Below are positions 44,880-56,330 of a DNA stretch of 60,982 nt, piece by piece. Each line of letters begins with the position of its first letter. Position 1 is the first letter of the stretch. The DNA is from Scytalidium lignicola (taxonomy: Eukaryota; Ascomycota; Leotiomycetes), in contig NCSJ02000261.1 in assembly GCA_002812745.2 (NCBI GenBank), positions 1 through 60,982 of the forward strand. Direction: 5' to 3'. A program made the translations under genes and the position numbers. The notes below the pieces were generated by a model. The model saw nothing but the letters and a program-made list of their open reading frames with translations, was not told where the DNA came from and did not search any database.

Positions 44880-47523
44880 TTACGACATGGTATCCTCCCA
44901 TTCTGTCCAATCACCAAGAAGGTAATTGGCGACACACTCTGCTATCCCTAGGATAGAATACGGCGATGAGATAAAGCCGTCGGACAATATTTCTTGACAT
45001 ATTGATACCATATTTCGGCTTGCAAATTCAAGAATTGAGCGAACTAAATGAAATAGTTGTGCGACTGAGTCAATACCTTGGATATGATAAGTACCGTCTG
45101 GAAAGTATTGTTTGAAATACCTTTCAAGGCTAGATGGTTGACCCGGAATTCTATCCAACTGGTCTCCCTTTCTAAAACGGATTGTTGGATAACAGAGTAG
45201 GAGCCTAAATACGGAATCGTTCTCAGACTCTTTCAACTCAGATGTTCTCCAGCCCAGAGCTGAAGTAAGGTTAATAGATGCCGTCTCCCACAAGCTGAAA
45301 TATTGAGCAAGATAATTTCTCTGCTCCTCTAAAGTCTCAGCTATTCCCCCTCGAGAACTTGTTAAGTTTAATTGTTCCTCCAATAAGTTGTTTGCCACAT
45401 GTAGGGTTCTGTTCCTCCATCTCTTCCACTCCACTAATAGGCTGCCAATGACTGGCAGTTCGACTTCGACTAGAAATTTCCCCCAGAGGTCCAATATATA
45501 CGTAGTTTCATTATCTCCTTTGGAGAAACCAGAACCTAGGAAGTTTGAACGAGGTAATCCAGTGTTGGATGTGTCTTGTTCGCTCAACTCAGTGGATTCA
45601 GGTTGTCTGGAATTTGAAAGCATCAAGGCCTTGTTGAGAGGGCTCGATAGTTCGAATCTATCTGTAATGCTACTGTAGAATTCAGCAACTGGGTTATACA
45701 AAATATCCTCAAATATATCCCGAGACATTTCAAAGCTAGTAGAGCACAAACTGAAGAGGTCTGCTGCTAAGTTATGGTCTTGGGTTTTACTGTCTCCAGG
45801 AAATACAATGTCAATGATGCATTCTCCAACTACAGTGTAGCAGCAATCATTGGCACTCCTGAAATGGAATAGAGAATTACTGTCCACTAGGAAGATGGAA
45901 TCCGTGGTTTTCTCATAGAGCGTTTGCAAGGTGATAGATATCTCAGCCTTATCATCTAGTTGCAGCACATAAGTGTTCGAAGAAGGCTGCAACTCTCCTA
46001 CGAAGTTGATCAGTCTATGAGCATGTATGACTAATGATCCTGTTCCTTGATGAATAAATATTTCTCCATCCTCTGTTTTTAATTTCCTAGCGGGCGGCTG
46101 AGAATAATAAAACGCTGGCTCCGAAGAAGTTAAGAGTGTTTGAACTGCTTGTCGAAAGTCAGGGACCCACGAGGGAAGACTAGTACATCTGCCGCAGTTT
46201 GCATGGCGTAAGATATTGCAGAGAGGTTCTCGTGTCGACAGATAGGCACTAATACCCGTGTACACGTGTTCCATAGAAAGATCATAATTCGGGACCAACC
46301 CGTTAATTTCCGCTTCATAGAACATTCCAAGCATGGCGAATACTTTATCTCGTGCGTCAGACGCATCACAAGACATAGCATCGAACNAAAAAAGCGCCTA
46401 GTTGATTAATAGGCTTATAGTTCTTCGCATACTCGATCGAGCCATGGTGCTGGACCCACTGAGGAACTGAGTCTTTCAGACCCATCTCATTTAGTTTTCT
46501 AAGCTTTTCTGGTTTTAACCCGGACCATAACGCAGTTGTATTGCCCCAATGGACCATGGTATTTTTAGACAAGGTAACTTCTTGAATAACCCACGATCTC
46601 TTGAAATACCGTTTTGCAAATAGCCGCTTGATGCCTTGTTTTCCTTCTTCGCCGGACACAATCGACTTGATCTCGTCCGTTGACCGTGATATAAACCATA
46701 TGGAATCCCCTGGCTTATCACCCTCAAACTCAGGCCCAAGGTATATGTGGACAAAGTTTGCCATTGAGTATATTCGATGCATTATTGCAACTTGGTGGTT
46801 CTTTTCTTTGGAATCATTTTGATTAATACAAATTGAGTCTACCCAAAGCCATCTCCCCGTACCCGATTGCTGGAGCTTGCGAAGAGCTGCATCGCAATTA
46901 GGTGTGATCAGAAAAGCATTCTTCCAGCCTTTAATATATAAAGGTTTGTCTTGAGCGTCCCCATCATCTTCACCCCTCCAAGTGTATGATAAAGCTTCGT
47001 ACTCTGGCTTGTTGACAAGATCTACAGTTTTGAAACTCACGCGGATCGGATGCTTTTCAGTGCCGGGCTTAATTGGAGACAGGTAGAGCAATCTGATTTG
47101 GCCTGGAGAAATAAAAGGGTGAGTATCAGATGAGAGCTTTCTTACTTGCTCTGTGTTGCTCAGTGGGAGAATGGATGAGGCCACACTTTTATGATCTTCT
47201 GAGATTTCTAAACTACGTACCGCACTGACCACATGTGAGGTAATGTCAATGTTGGATCCGTCCCTGATTTTGGTACTGTAAGTTACAGTTTCTGGCCATG
47301 TCAGGTTCAAAGCAGATCGCCAGGACATTGGTGGACATGTCAGCGATGGTTCTTCATTTGAGGTGTCCTCGTGAAGTGTAAACCAGCCACAGCTGCAACA
47401 GACGTTCATATCATCTCCAGAACGTATATCCGGTCGTGCACAACAATCTGCCTTGCGGTCCATATCACGCGTGTGTTGTCCGGATGGATTTCTAAAGCCC
47501 CTATTTGTGCGCGACCACTCCAC
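44880..47523 (-). CDS. HET-domain (heterokaryon incompatibility) protein
   Basis: One frame of 880 aa when the N at 46387 is dropped (2,643 nt). Upstream it has a Cys-rich N-terminal segment (CCARPD...NVCCSCGW). The HET domain occupies about residues 170-330: YEALSYTWRGEDD, LRKLQQSGTGRWLWVDSICI, MHRIYSMANFVHIYLGPEFE, AKRYFKRSWVIQEVTLSKNT. The post-HET signature CDASDARDKVFAMLGMFYEA lies just after the N. HET proteins trigger cell death when genetically different hyphae fuse. With the N kept, the frame breaks between GAF and MSCDAS; removing it gives the continuous LGAFLFDAMSCD expected of the family. Confidence 0.9.
46387..46387. other. N beside an A tract in the HET coding sequence
   Basis: Deleting this N joins two long frames of one HET protein. 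It is probably an assembly placeholder at a homopolymer. Confidence 0.7.
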
Positions 47524-48574
47524 CGAATTGAGGGTGCTGGATACACAAGATGTCTATCAACGGTTCTATAGATTATTCGATATTGTTTCTGGTCGATTCT
47601 TATTATAATCCAACCGTAATATACTCATGCAGGCTGGAGAAAAATCCGAGGCTCCAGAGACATGGGCCAAACCTCCATGAGGCTTTGCATTAAATTGCTG
47701 GGAACTGCGTCACCAAGCGAGTGGCTATACCATATTAGTTAGGCGACATAGGAAATTAGAAATATTCCGAATTTGCCTACTAACCATTACTTTACAAACA
47801 TTTAACATTATAAATTTAATACTGACATCATATTACTTCTTTCTTAACATTTTCTTTTACTTTAATTTAAAGGATTGAGCTTTTTAAGCTTTACTTAGTT
47901 GTAAAAGTTCTTTAAGCTTTTTTTAACATTAAAGTATTAATAACTCTTAGAGTACGTTACGTACATNAAAAAAAGTTTAGTTTTTACAAATACAAGAAAA
48001 TGAAAAAACTCCCTGTATTAAGTGTAAAGCCGAGTGTAGTGCTTAGATGGTGGGCACTAAGTCTGTTGTCTACCGCTCTAGGGTGAGCACATGGGTAGTA
48101 CAATGCCAACAAAATACTGTAAGAAACATGACACAACAAAGGTTAACATCAGTGCTATGCGAAAACGGGAAACGTGACACAGGTTGGCATCAGTGCCATA
48201 CAAAAATAGAAAACAGAGAACCTGAGGTGCGCCCAGGATTATAATTAGCGCGTAGATCATGACCGGTCTATTTACTTGCTTCAAATTTTACAAACTACAA
48301 ACTGGGGGGAATCTCGCTTCACACTTCGCTCAAGAAAGAAAGTCTTTAAATCTAGAAATGTTTTATCATAGAGGCTGTGTTTATAAATTACTTATACTCA
48401 TTATTTTTTCTGACGAGACTAATCTGAGGAGACTAAATCTCGGGTGGTCTGAGTAATCTAGGGAGCCCAACGATTATTGGTGAGACGGCCTGTCTCAGAC
48501 CGCGTTTGTTTTGAGAGTCCCCTTTCGTCAACTTTAATTTCTCGGCATCTCTTTCCCAAGCACAATTACAAAAC
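47524..48574. other. AT-rich intergenic stretch with a RIP-like direct repeat
   Basis: 47800-47990 is very AT-rich with an N at 47967. A two-copy direct repeat lies at about 48123-48215 (each about 45 bp, with a shared CATCAGTG core), whose copies differ mainly by C/T and G/A. Confidence 0.5.
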
Positions 48575-49582
48575 ATGGCCGAGTGGCAGCAAATGTACCC
48601 ACCTTTAGAGTTGGAGGATGGCACTTTGGTCTGTTCAAGACATGAAAAGGTTGTCTGTCCCGTTTGCTGCGTTGATTACAGCTTCGCCCTATCAGACGCT
48701 CAAATACTCCCTAACGGGACTCTAATCTGCAGGGACCACAGACGGGTCTTTTGTCACGATTGCTGCGTGGATTACCGTCCCACACCGTCAGTGTCAGAGG
48801 AAGAGAGGGAGCAGGATTCTTCTGATGAAAGTGACATTGTTGAACAGCTTGATGATAATCCATTTCCAGGAGGCCTAACAATACTTGACCCAAATGGCCA
48901 CAGTAAATTCAACACGGATCAAGCTGTCTTACAAAGTGTTGTTGATATGCTTCGCGATGCAAGATTCGTGCCCCCAAACCGGAGAGATAGTCTGGAGGAG
49001 CTATTCAAACACGGTCGTCGCTTTGTCCGCAAAAGCGATGTTAGAGAAATGCTCATTTACACAGATGGTGTGTGTCTCAACAACGGCCAACCAAACCCTT
49101 CTGCTGGGTACGCCTTCTTCTTTGGACTAGAGCCCAAAGCATCTGGAGTGTATTCTAATAAGGTTTTGAGTATGCGCCTCGAGACAGAAGGCCCAACAGG
49201 GGCGACATACAATCAAACAAGCAACCGTGCAGAGCTTCGTGCGGTGATTGCTGCGCTTGCGTATCGTGCATGGCACGGCGAGGGTCGGAATCGGGTTGTG
49301 ATTGCCACTGACTCGGAATACGTCGTTTCAGGAGCGACTCAGTGGGTGTGGAATTGGCTCCGTTTTGGATGGCAAATAGTGAAGAATGAACCAGTGAAAA
49401 ATCGGGACTTGTGGGAGCTATTGTTGAGTGAAGTGTATTATCTGCATCAGGATTGTGGTGTGCAGGTGGTATTCTGGAGGATCCCAAGAGTATGGAACGC
49501 AGTCGCAGATGGGAAAGCAAAAGAAGGGGCGGCCTTGCCTGTTCAACAACAGTTTATAACGCCTTTTGGCAACTTAGTGTAG
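48575..49582 (+). CDS. RNase H-like protein with twin Cys/His motifs
   Basis: A single exon of 335 aa. The C-terminal half is an RNase HI fold with all four acidic residues: Asp164 (IYTDG), Glu220 (SNRAELRAV), Asp246 (IATDSEYV) and Asp312 (VADGKAKEG), so it is probably catalytic on RNA/DNA hybrids. Unusually, residues 20-32 and 52-64 are two copies of a CxxH-x4-CxxCC motif (CSRHEKVVCPVCCVDY and CRDHRRVFCHDCCVDY) each preceded by an NGT/DGT-L strand, a likely tandem zinc-binding module. A Glu/Ser-rich acidic linker (about 73-95) separates the parts. It is not part of a retroelement: no reverse transcriptase or repeats flank it. Confidence 0.88.
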   Translation: MAEWQQMYPPLELEDGTLVCSRHEKVVCPVCCVDYSFALSDAQILPNGTLICRDHRRVFCHDCCVDYRPTPSVSEEEREQDSSDESDIVEQLDDNPFPGGLTILDPNGHSKFNTDQAVLQSVVDMLRDARFVPPNRRDSLEELFKHGRRFVRKSDVREMLIYTDGVCLNNGQPNPSAGYAFFFGLEPKASGVYSNKVLSMRLETEGPTGATYNQTSNRAELRAVIAALAYRAWHGEGRNRVVIATDSEYVVSGATQWVWNWLRFGWQIVKNEPVKNRDLWELLLSEVYYLHQDCGVQVVFWRIPRVWNAVADGKAKEGAALPVQQQFITPFGNLV

Positions 49583-50080
49583 GTCGATTCGGGTACACTT
49601 ATACTAAGATTACAGCCACCCAAGGATTACTATTCCCTTATCTAGCTAGTTATGTAATATTTGCTGTCAACTTATTGAGTGCTAAAAGTCCTAATTCAAA
49701 CAACGATACTTCGACTTTCTGCCTTCTTGTATGCACCTAGGTTCTAATGTCCCCCAGATTGATTACCAGACTCATTTTCCCATGTAACGAAGAGCGATAA
49801 CAGCTGAAATTTTGTGCCATAAGGAGGTATAGTGCTGTACTCGCACACCACCATTAACAACTAATTTAGGATTACTAGGAATCCTATAAATCACAAATAC
49901 GTAGCTCCTAGTCTGTAACCAGGGAATTTAAACTCAGTGAGAAGATTGTCTAGTTATGATTGCGATGTTTTGCAGAATTATAGATAAACAGTAAGATAAA
50001 GACAATCTATAAAACACTTTTACGTTCCCCAACTCCAGTTAAGAGGCAACTCATTTAACTTCATTACCAGCTTTCGAGGT
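49583..50080. other. Intergenic
   Basis: 3' flanks of two convergent genes; no gene recognised. Confidence 0.4.
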
Positions 50081-51367
50081 CTATGCCTTCTGAATATCTG
50101 CTAAAATATTCTTCCAGTCTTCTATGGCGTGATTTTCAAAGTCTGCCCGGGTCTTCTTAGGCTCCCAGCCTAGTTCACGTGCGAGAACACCTCTAGTGCG
50201 AGAACTGTTGTGCAAATTAGTCAAAAGAGCGATAGGCAANTTTTTTTCAGAGTTGTAGTCACACGTACTTGGACGCCCATCCAATTTCTCCCAACAAACT
50301 TCGACCACCAGCTAACTTCTCTGCGCCTTCCTGTATGGTGAGACTCCGAAGTTCAGTTGTCTTCAGTGCGCCAAGAGCAACGCCGGCTTCAGCAACTCTC
50401 TGAGAGAGCTCTCTCCATGAGTGCTCTCCCTGTTGGATGAAGTATGTTCCATTCTTGCCGTTTGGTATATCAGCCCCTTCCAGGATTTTTGCGACGATCA
50501 GCTTATATACCCTTGCAACATCAGTAATATGAGCGTGATCCCAAATGGCACTGCCATCGCCGACTACTGGAGCCTGACCAAGTTCCAGTGACAAACGAAT
50601 CAATTTTGGAGTATGGGAAAACTCGTGGAGCGGTGAACTCGCAATGCCGTAAATAGATGGAGACATCAAGATGTAGGTCTTCACACCATACTCTTGGCCG
50701 ACTTCAGTCACGACGACATCAGAAGTTCGTTGGGCGTAAGGAACAGTTTCATCCCTCATCTTCTCGTACTCGTAGATATTTATTTCTTTGTCGGACAAGG
50801 GAAATCTAGTCTCGATATATTCCTTAGTGAGTGGACGGTCACCAACATTGGAGGTGCCAGATGTCTGTTTCACAGCAATTATTAGACCGACTCTCATTAA
50901 AGAGATATACGGATCTCACATGAAGATAGTACACTTCCTTTCCGGTCTTCTTCTTTCTCTGTGCTAGACCTAATAGAAGAGCTCGTGCTGAGAGTGTATG
51001 GAAGCCTGATGCTGCGTGAATGACAACTACAATAGTCAATATCAATAGCCACTCAAGTTTAGTTCAAGATTCTTGAGCTTACTATCATGCTGACTAGCTA
51101 CATTGGCGAGAACTTCGGTGTTGTCGAGGGAGTTGAAAAGCACGGTGTTCACCCCTTTACTGGCAAAAGCCTTCGCATTCTTTTCTCCTCTCACGAGACA
51201 GGTGATGTTAGACCTGTTCAAAGTGACATAATCCTCGTCAAGAAGAGCATCCAAGATCGCGCCTCCACTAATATGCAAGTTAGCCATCTACATGTGAATC
51301 CTTTGATAGGATTGATATCGTACATATATCCGGTGGCACCTGTCAGGAGAATTTTGGTATCAGCCAT
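50081..51367 (-). CDS. NAD-dependent epimerase/dehydratase-family protein
   Basis: Five exons (51367-51324, 51267-51083, 51026-50920, 50864-50269, 50204-50081), 1,056 nt, 351 aa, all junctions in phase. The N-terminal Rossmann motif reads KILLTGATGYIGGAILDALL, split by the first intron. DIVIHAASGFHT follows, then YYLHTSGTSNVGD (active-site Ser/Thr region) and a downstream VYGxxxK-like SPSIYGIASSP with no Lys, so catalysis may be altered. The C-terminus has WDHAHITDVARVYKLIVAKI, the usual extended-SDR substrate region. An N at 50240 falls in the last intron. It is probably a cytosolic oxidoreductase acting on a small molecule; the substrate is unknown. Confidence 0.88.
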
Positions 51368-52232
51368 TTCGAACTGGTATATTTCAATTGTCTGAAGTCG
51401 GTGTAAAGGGTTCTGCGATATGCTGTTGTATTGCAACTGATTGTCTTTGAAGTGTTGTTGAGAACCAAATCCGAGGAATATGTCTCATTTTATATTCTGT
51501 GTGTATCGTATCCATAGCCCATATTTTATTGCCATGGCGCAGGGAGATAAAAATTGATTTACAATCATGGAGCCGGGTGGCATTTCTGCCGACCTCAGTG
51601 GCTTCCAATTATCTGCTGTAAACCCGTTGAATTGCATAACAATACGGCTGAATTCAATGAATACGAAATGTTTTTGCAGAGGCTTCTCGTCGCCAAGACA
51701 CGGTTGGCAGTGTGGAGTGTCGTAAGTGGCGCTGTTGAGATGCCAGTGACTGAAAGTCCGCTGACAAACCCGTCTTCCTGCCATACCCAAATAATTATAG
51801 TATCTTGCAGTTTGGAGAGATTGCATGCGTGTTGTGTGGAATCTTATTGGTTTGCATAAAGTTGTTCAAAGCACAACGGAAGCTTATTTGTCATCCAAGC
51901 TGCAAGGTCAGCAGCAGCATCCTACAATGCCATACAGACGGAGATACCTCGCTATCCTGTGCAACGATAGATTGAGAGCATTGCTGTCAAGCCAGGAAAT
52001 TTATAATCACAATCCTGGATCGTAAATTCCAAAATTCGCGACAGAAGTTAATTCTCTCAGCAGACTTGCATTCTTCTCGAGCCTCAGTATATGCAACATT
52101 GTTATTAATTGCTAATCCAATTATTTCGGCGTGGGTCATAAATTCCTGTTGTGGTCCAAGTTGGAAGTGGATCTTGACAGACAGTATGCACATACTTAGT
52201 CCTCTAGACGAACATTAAGCTTATTAACTAGT
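51368..52232. other. Intergenic
   Basis: No gene recognised; only overlapping short frames. It is the upstream region of the epimerase-like gene. Confidence 0.4.
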
Positions 52233-52829
52233 CTAAGCCATCTGCCCTTTCATAGCCATCTGAACAAACGGCGTCGGATCCTCATACATCGTCCAAACAC
52301 CAACCTTTCCATCCTTACGAACACAATGTATGATCCCACGCCCTTCCATCACACCTTCCTGGCCAGGAATCCTCAGTTCGAACTCCGCATCCCAAGCTGC
52401 ATAGAAAGCGTTGCCGTCATTTACAAGATCTATAGTTTGTCAACTTGTATTCGTAAAGGGATGGACGTGGCGGACAGTACCAAGGTTCGTGACGTTGAAA
52501 AACTTAGGTGAGATGATGGGCTGGATCTCCTTGAAATGCTGTAACAGTAATAGTCATTAGTATTTTTAGAGTTGAAGTCAAGGTATAATGACTGCCTGGG
52601 TTTGCGCACAGCTTTTATTGCGTCCATGCCTTTCCAAGTGTTTTGCTTTGGTGGTGAGAATGCCGATATCTCTGCATGTTCGTCATAGAATTCAGAGAGG
52701 GTTGGCAAGTCTGGGAGCCACACTGATTCCCATGCCTGGTTTTTGTTAGTTGTTTGTTTGTTTCGGAATTTAAGGCTAAGTGAGGAGCACTTTTAACAAA
52801 AATTGTTTTGCTTCTTCTTGAGCTGTCAT
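52233..52829 (-). CDS. NTF2-like protein (139 aa)
   Basis: Four short exons (52829-52791, 52735-52610, 52538-52481, 52429-52233) sum to 420 nt and give a clean 139-aa protein: MTAQEEAKQFLLKAWESVWL, then a MDAIKAHFKEIQP helix, NVTNLDLVNDGNAFYAAWDA, and HCVRKDGKVGVWTMYEDPTP. The pattern fits a cone-like NTF2/SnoaL fold. Donors GTGCTC and GTGCGC are weak but the third intron (GTACTG...TATAG) is good and removes an otherwise in-frame TGA. Function unknown; it could be a cyclase-like or ligand-binding protein working with the neighbouring epimerase-like enzyme. Confidence 0.7.
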
Positions 52830-54010
52830 TTTACTTGGATTTCCAGTCAATATATGAGATAGAAATTTTTTTATGTAGAGAAATATAAAAAGCGGCGAGT
52901 TGGAGGTTTTAAGTTCTTTTGTGTCGAGAATCTTATTCATGCGTAACTAGGATAAGGGGGAGGAAGACCCCACTTTATACCTTCACTTGCTCCTTGACAT
53001 AAATATGTACTATACGTAAATATTTACGTATAGGCCGGAACAAATATAAAAGAGGCACTCTTGTTGGACAAGAGCTAGAATTTTGTTATTAAGAGGGATA
53101 TGTGTAAAGAGAATTATTTTTTATTTATTTTAGTGGGATCTAGTTTAAGTCCCTAAGAGTCGATTTGGTCTCCCTGAATATGGGTCGAATAGAATCAAGA
53201 ATATTTCATTCGCAATACAGAGCCGAAGTAGAGTAGGGGGCATGGGGTACGGGTCACGGTGCGGAATGTAGATACGTCGGGGTTAGTAGCTTGTTCGTTC
53301 CTGGTGCAAGCTGCAAGGAGTTACGATGCCTTACGATGTCCTAGACCGATAAAAAATAACTAGCACCCCTCGTCATATCATTTCACAGTTTCCAAGAAGA
53401 ATATGGCGTCATGTCTTCATATGGATAACTTTGGAATGCCTCCAAACATACCTTTATATCGTAAGCCAACCCACACATCTTAAGGAACCCAGCGAAGCTA
53501 CTGTATATTCAAGCATAAAATCCTCTCCTATGGTATGTTCAAAGCATTGTTCACCTACATCTTCATCATCATCATCATCTACATATTCTGGCTCTCATAT
53601 TTCAGCACCACCAGCCATCCTAGTAATACGAGTAAGTACTCACTGCATCTGAAGTAATTCATAGCTTGGTAGTGGATATGTGATGGCCCTCGAGACTCAA
53701 CACCTGTACGTGGTGAAGGCTACAAACCTATAGCTTTGTCTGTAAAGCCAAGATTGAGTCATTCAGCGATAATTATTTTTCCATCAACAACGCATTAACG
53801 CGTCGAAAATCATCTTTCCGAACTTCCTAAAATACCGCAGATAAAAATAACCATTGTATTATTATCACAAAAGGGTTTAATCTTTCTTTTTCAAGATGTA
53901 TGTATATTATATTTTACTATGACAGAAAATGAACGTAATAAACTTTATAAAGAAAAGGAATATTAGTGTAAGACACTGTGTTCTGTAGCTCGAGGAGTCT
54001 CTACAGACGC
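52830..54010. other. Intergenic, 1.2 kb
   Basis: Promoter of the NTF2-like gene; beyond it no gene recognised. A (CAT)n-like microsatellite lies near 53565. Confidence 0.45.
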
Positions 54011-55560
54011 CTATACTAGGAAGTCGAATAAAGAGTATGATTGTNAAAAAAGAAAAAAAAAAGAAAGTGGATATCTGATAGGGTCTTCCGAGGTGATTAA
54101 AATTTTATCCCCTGACAAAATTTGCCTAGGCGGGTAAGGTTCGTTGCGGTATACATAATAGTCATTGAGATGCCTTGGTGCTCCTGGTGGCGGCTTGGTC
54201 CATAGTACAATTCTTTTGCTTGGATTGTCCATCTTATCTAGAAAGTAGATTTTAGGTTCTATTTGCTTACCATCTGCGGATGGTAACGATGGTTTGAAGG
54301 CAAAAATGCCTTAGTTCCATGCATGATGGAGGTCTCTGGTAAGAGTAATCACGTTCTTACAGGTATCAACTAAAGGATCTCCGTCCTCGTCGTACGACGG
54401 CTAGAACCATGTATTTACTTAGTTTTCAGTCCAGAACATCTTTAGCACTTCCCATAAGTGCTGTCTGTATCCTAAGGCGTTGGGGTTAGGATTGGGATCG
54501 ATCAAGTAGTATGGAAAGATGTGAGCTCCTTCAACCCCGGTGGCACGTCCAGTTACCACACAGGTATTCTTATCTCTTTCTCGCCCCTAGGAGAAGTTAG
54601 AACACCATTAATACTCGCCTAGTTATTTATCTTACTTTGTCTGCCGCCTTTCCAAGCCTCCTTTTTTTTCTCGGGGGCTCTTCTGACCGTGGAGACTCAG
54701 CTACTGGGCTGATTGCCACCCGTTTTCCTGCTTGCTTGGTGGGTGTTGATAGTTTCACGGTAGTAGTCTCCTCGGGCCGAACATTTGGCTTGGATGGAGT
54801 ATTTGGCAAAGAAAGCCCACGGTTCCTTTGTGTCCCTGTGAAGGTTGCAATTAGTTCTTGCTAAGCTAGTCCAAGGGCCAAGTTAAACCCTAACATACAT
54901 GAGTAGCACATCTGCTCCACCGCCATCCCAGCGAACGAGTATGCCCTTGAATTGCTCCTACATCGTTCGGATTCTCGTACCACGATTTCCAGCATAGCTA
55001 TGTCACATAACAGGCATATAGCCCAGAGGTGGGGGTGTGCCACCTTGATTACTCTCTCCAGACATGTAAGTAAGGCTGCTCGGGTCTCATCTGGCTCGTT
55101 GATCAGCAGGACCTCCTGGGATCCCGGCGCCGGGGTTATAGTACTGGATGAAGCCATGATCGGGATCAAAGTCAACGGTCAAGAAGGACGGAGAATACAA
55201 GGAGCGAGGAACGAGAAACATTCCGGAGAAGGTGAGCTTGGGAAAACCCGTGTACCCATTCGGAAGCTCCATGTAGTGTTTTTGGTCGATTATCGCCTGT
55301 AACTCTGCCTAGGTAACAAAAGATATTAGCTTAAGACCCTCGAATGTGGAAGTTTGTGTCTTTGTTGAAGGAACTTTTGAGTTGTTGAACATGTACGCGT
55401 AAAGCGTTGTAGTTATCAAGGCTATGAAACTTTCCAAAGAGTAGGGCTTCAAGGTACTTATACCACACGGTACGGTGGTAGCGTCTAAGAACTGTCCCAT
55501 TTTGCTTGGTGGGAATACATAACTAGACCATAAAGTAATTGCTAAAGAAGAGGAATCCAT
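54011..55560 (-). pseudogene. HNH-endonuclease-domain protein, decayed
   Basis: Minus-strand exon-like pieces retain a basic linker (PPRKKRRLGKAADK) and an HNH domain of the fungal PF13391 type: RDKNTCVVTGRATGVEGAHI, LWEVLKMFW, then NVITLTRDLHHAWN and FAFKPSLPSADGKQI. Three in-frame stops interrupt the HNH part and an in-frame TAG plus a frameshift occur in the 5' half (around 55300 and 55150). Two introns (about 54846-54905 with GTATGT, and 54593-54648) still look spliceable. Such proteins are abundant, rapidly evolving fungal genes; their role is unknown. An N at 54045 lies near the 3' end. Confidence 0.55.
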
Positions 55561-56330
55561 GTCCGCTGTAGGCGTAGATATTAAATCTTAATCTCAATGT
55601 TGTATGAAAATTGAAGTTGAGGTTTGGAAATTTAGTAGTCCTGTATGTGTTGGGAACGCGTGAATGCAAGCGAGCTCATCACCGTGTCAAAAATTGAATT
55701 CAGTACCACAATTCACTTAACCAGCTACATATCATTCTCTGACACACTGAGTCCGAAAGCAGCTTACGTGTATATTGACGACGTCATTTTTTGCAATCAA
55801 AGAGACGTTTCGGCAGTGATACCCTACAATTCCGAATCTCTTTCATATCAAGCTGTGTTGAAATCACCATTCTTTCTCCAGATACAGTATTAGCGAATTC
55901 CTTGGCCTGGGGAATTCTACCCTTCACCCGCTCATTCCGGCAAAATTCAACGCCTATTAACACGAAGATCAAAGCAGCGCTTTAATTCGCTAGATCATGT
56001 CGAAATTTACACTCTAGTGTTACATTTTAATAACTCTTTGATTAAGCAATAAGCAGAACAGCACACATGACTTGAGGAGCCTAAGAATTCTGCTGCTCCG
56101 CACCTTGGCGTTAACACTGCCGACAGTGTGTTGTGGAGAATCCTCTACAAATTTTAGGACCGTAAAGCCGTCGTATGGAACCCTAATTCCCAAGAAAGGT
56201 AGAAACCTTATTCGCATGTCGATCTCCGGTAAAAGAACGTGTAAGTGATGATTCCGTGTATATATATTTGACCCCTCTCCGTGATTTTTGTTATCTTGGC
56301 AGTTAAAGTTCGATCCTATTTCCAATAACA
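55561..56330. other. Intergenic
   Basis: No gene recognised. Its right end is the promoter of the LPMO gene. Confidence 0.4.

Noticed and set aside
46366..46400. Apparent split of the HET gene into two genes
   Set aside because: Deleting the N at 46387 joins them within a conserved HET motif.
51485..51826. 113-codon minus-strand frame upstream of the epimerase-like gene
   Set aside because: No domain, no splice partners, overlaps other frames of similar length.
52430..52470. TGA in the NTF2-like gene taken as a pseudogene sign
   Set aside because: A GTACTG...TATAG intron removes it and the exon sum is exactly 140 codons.
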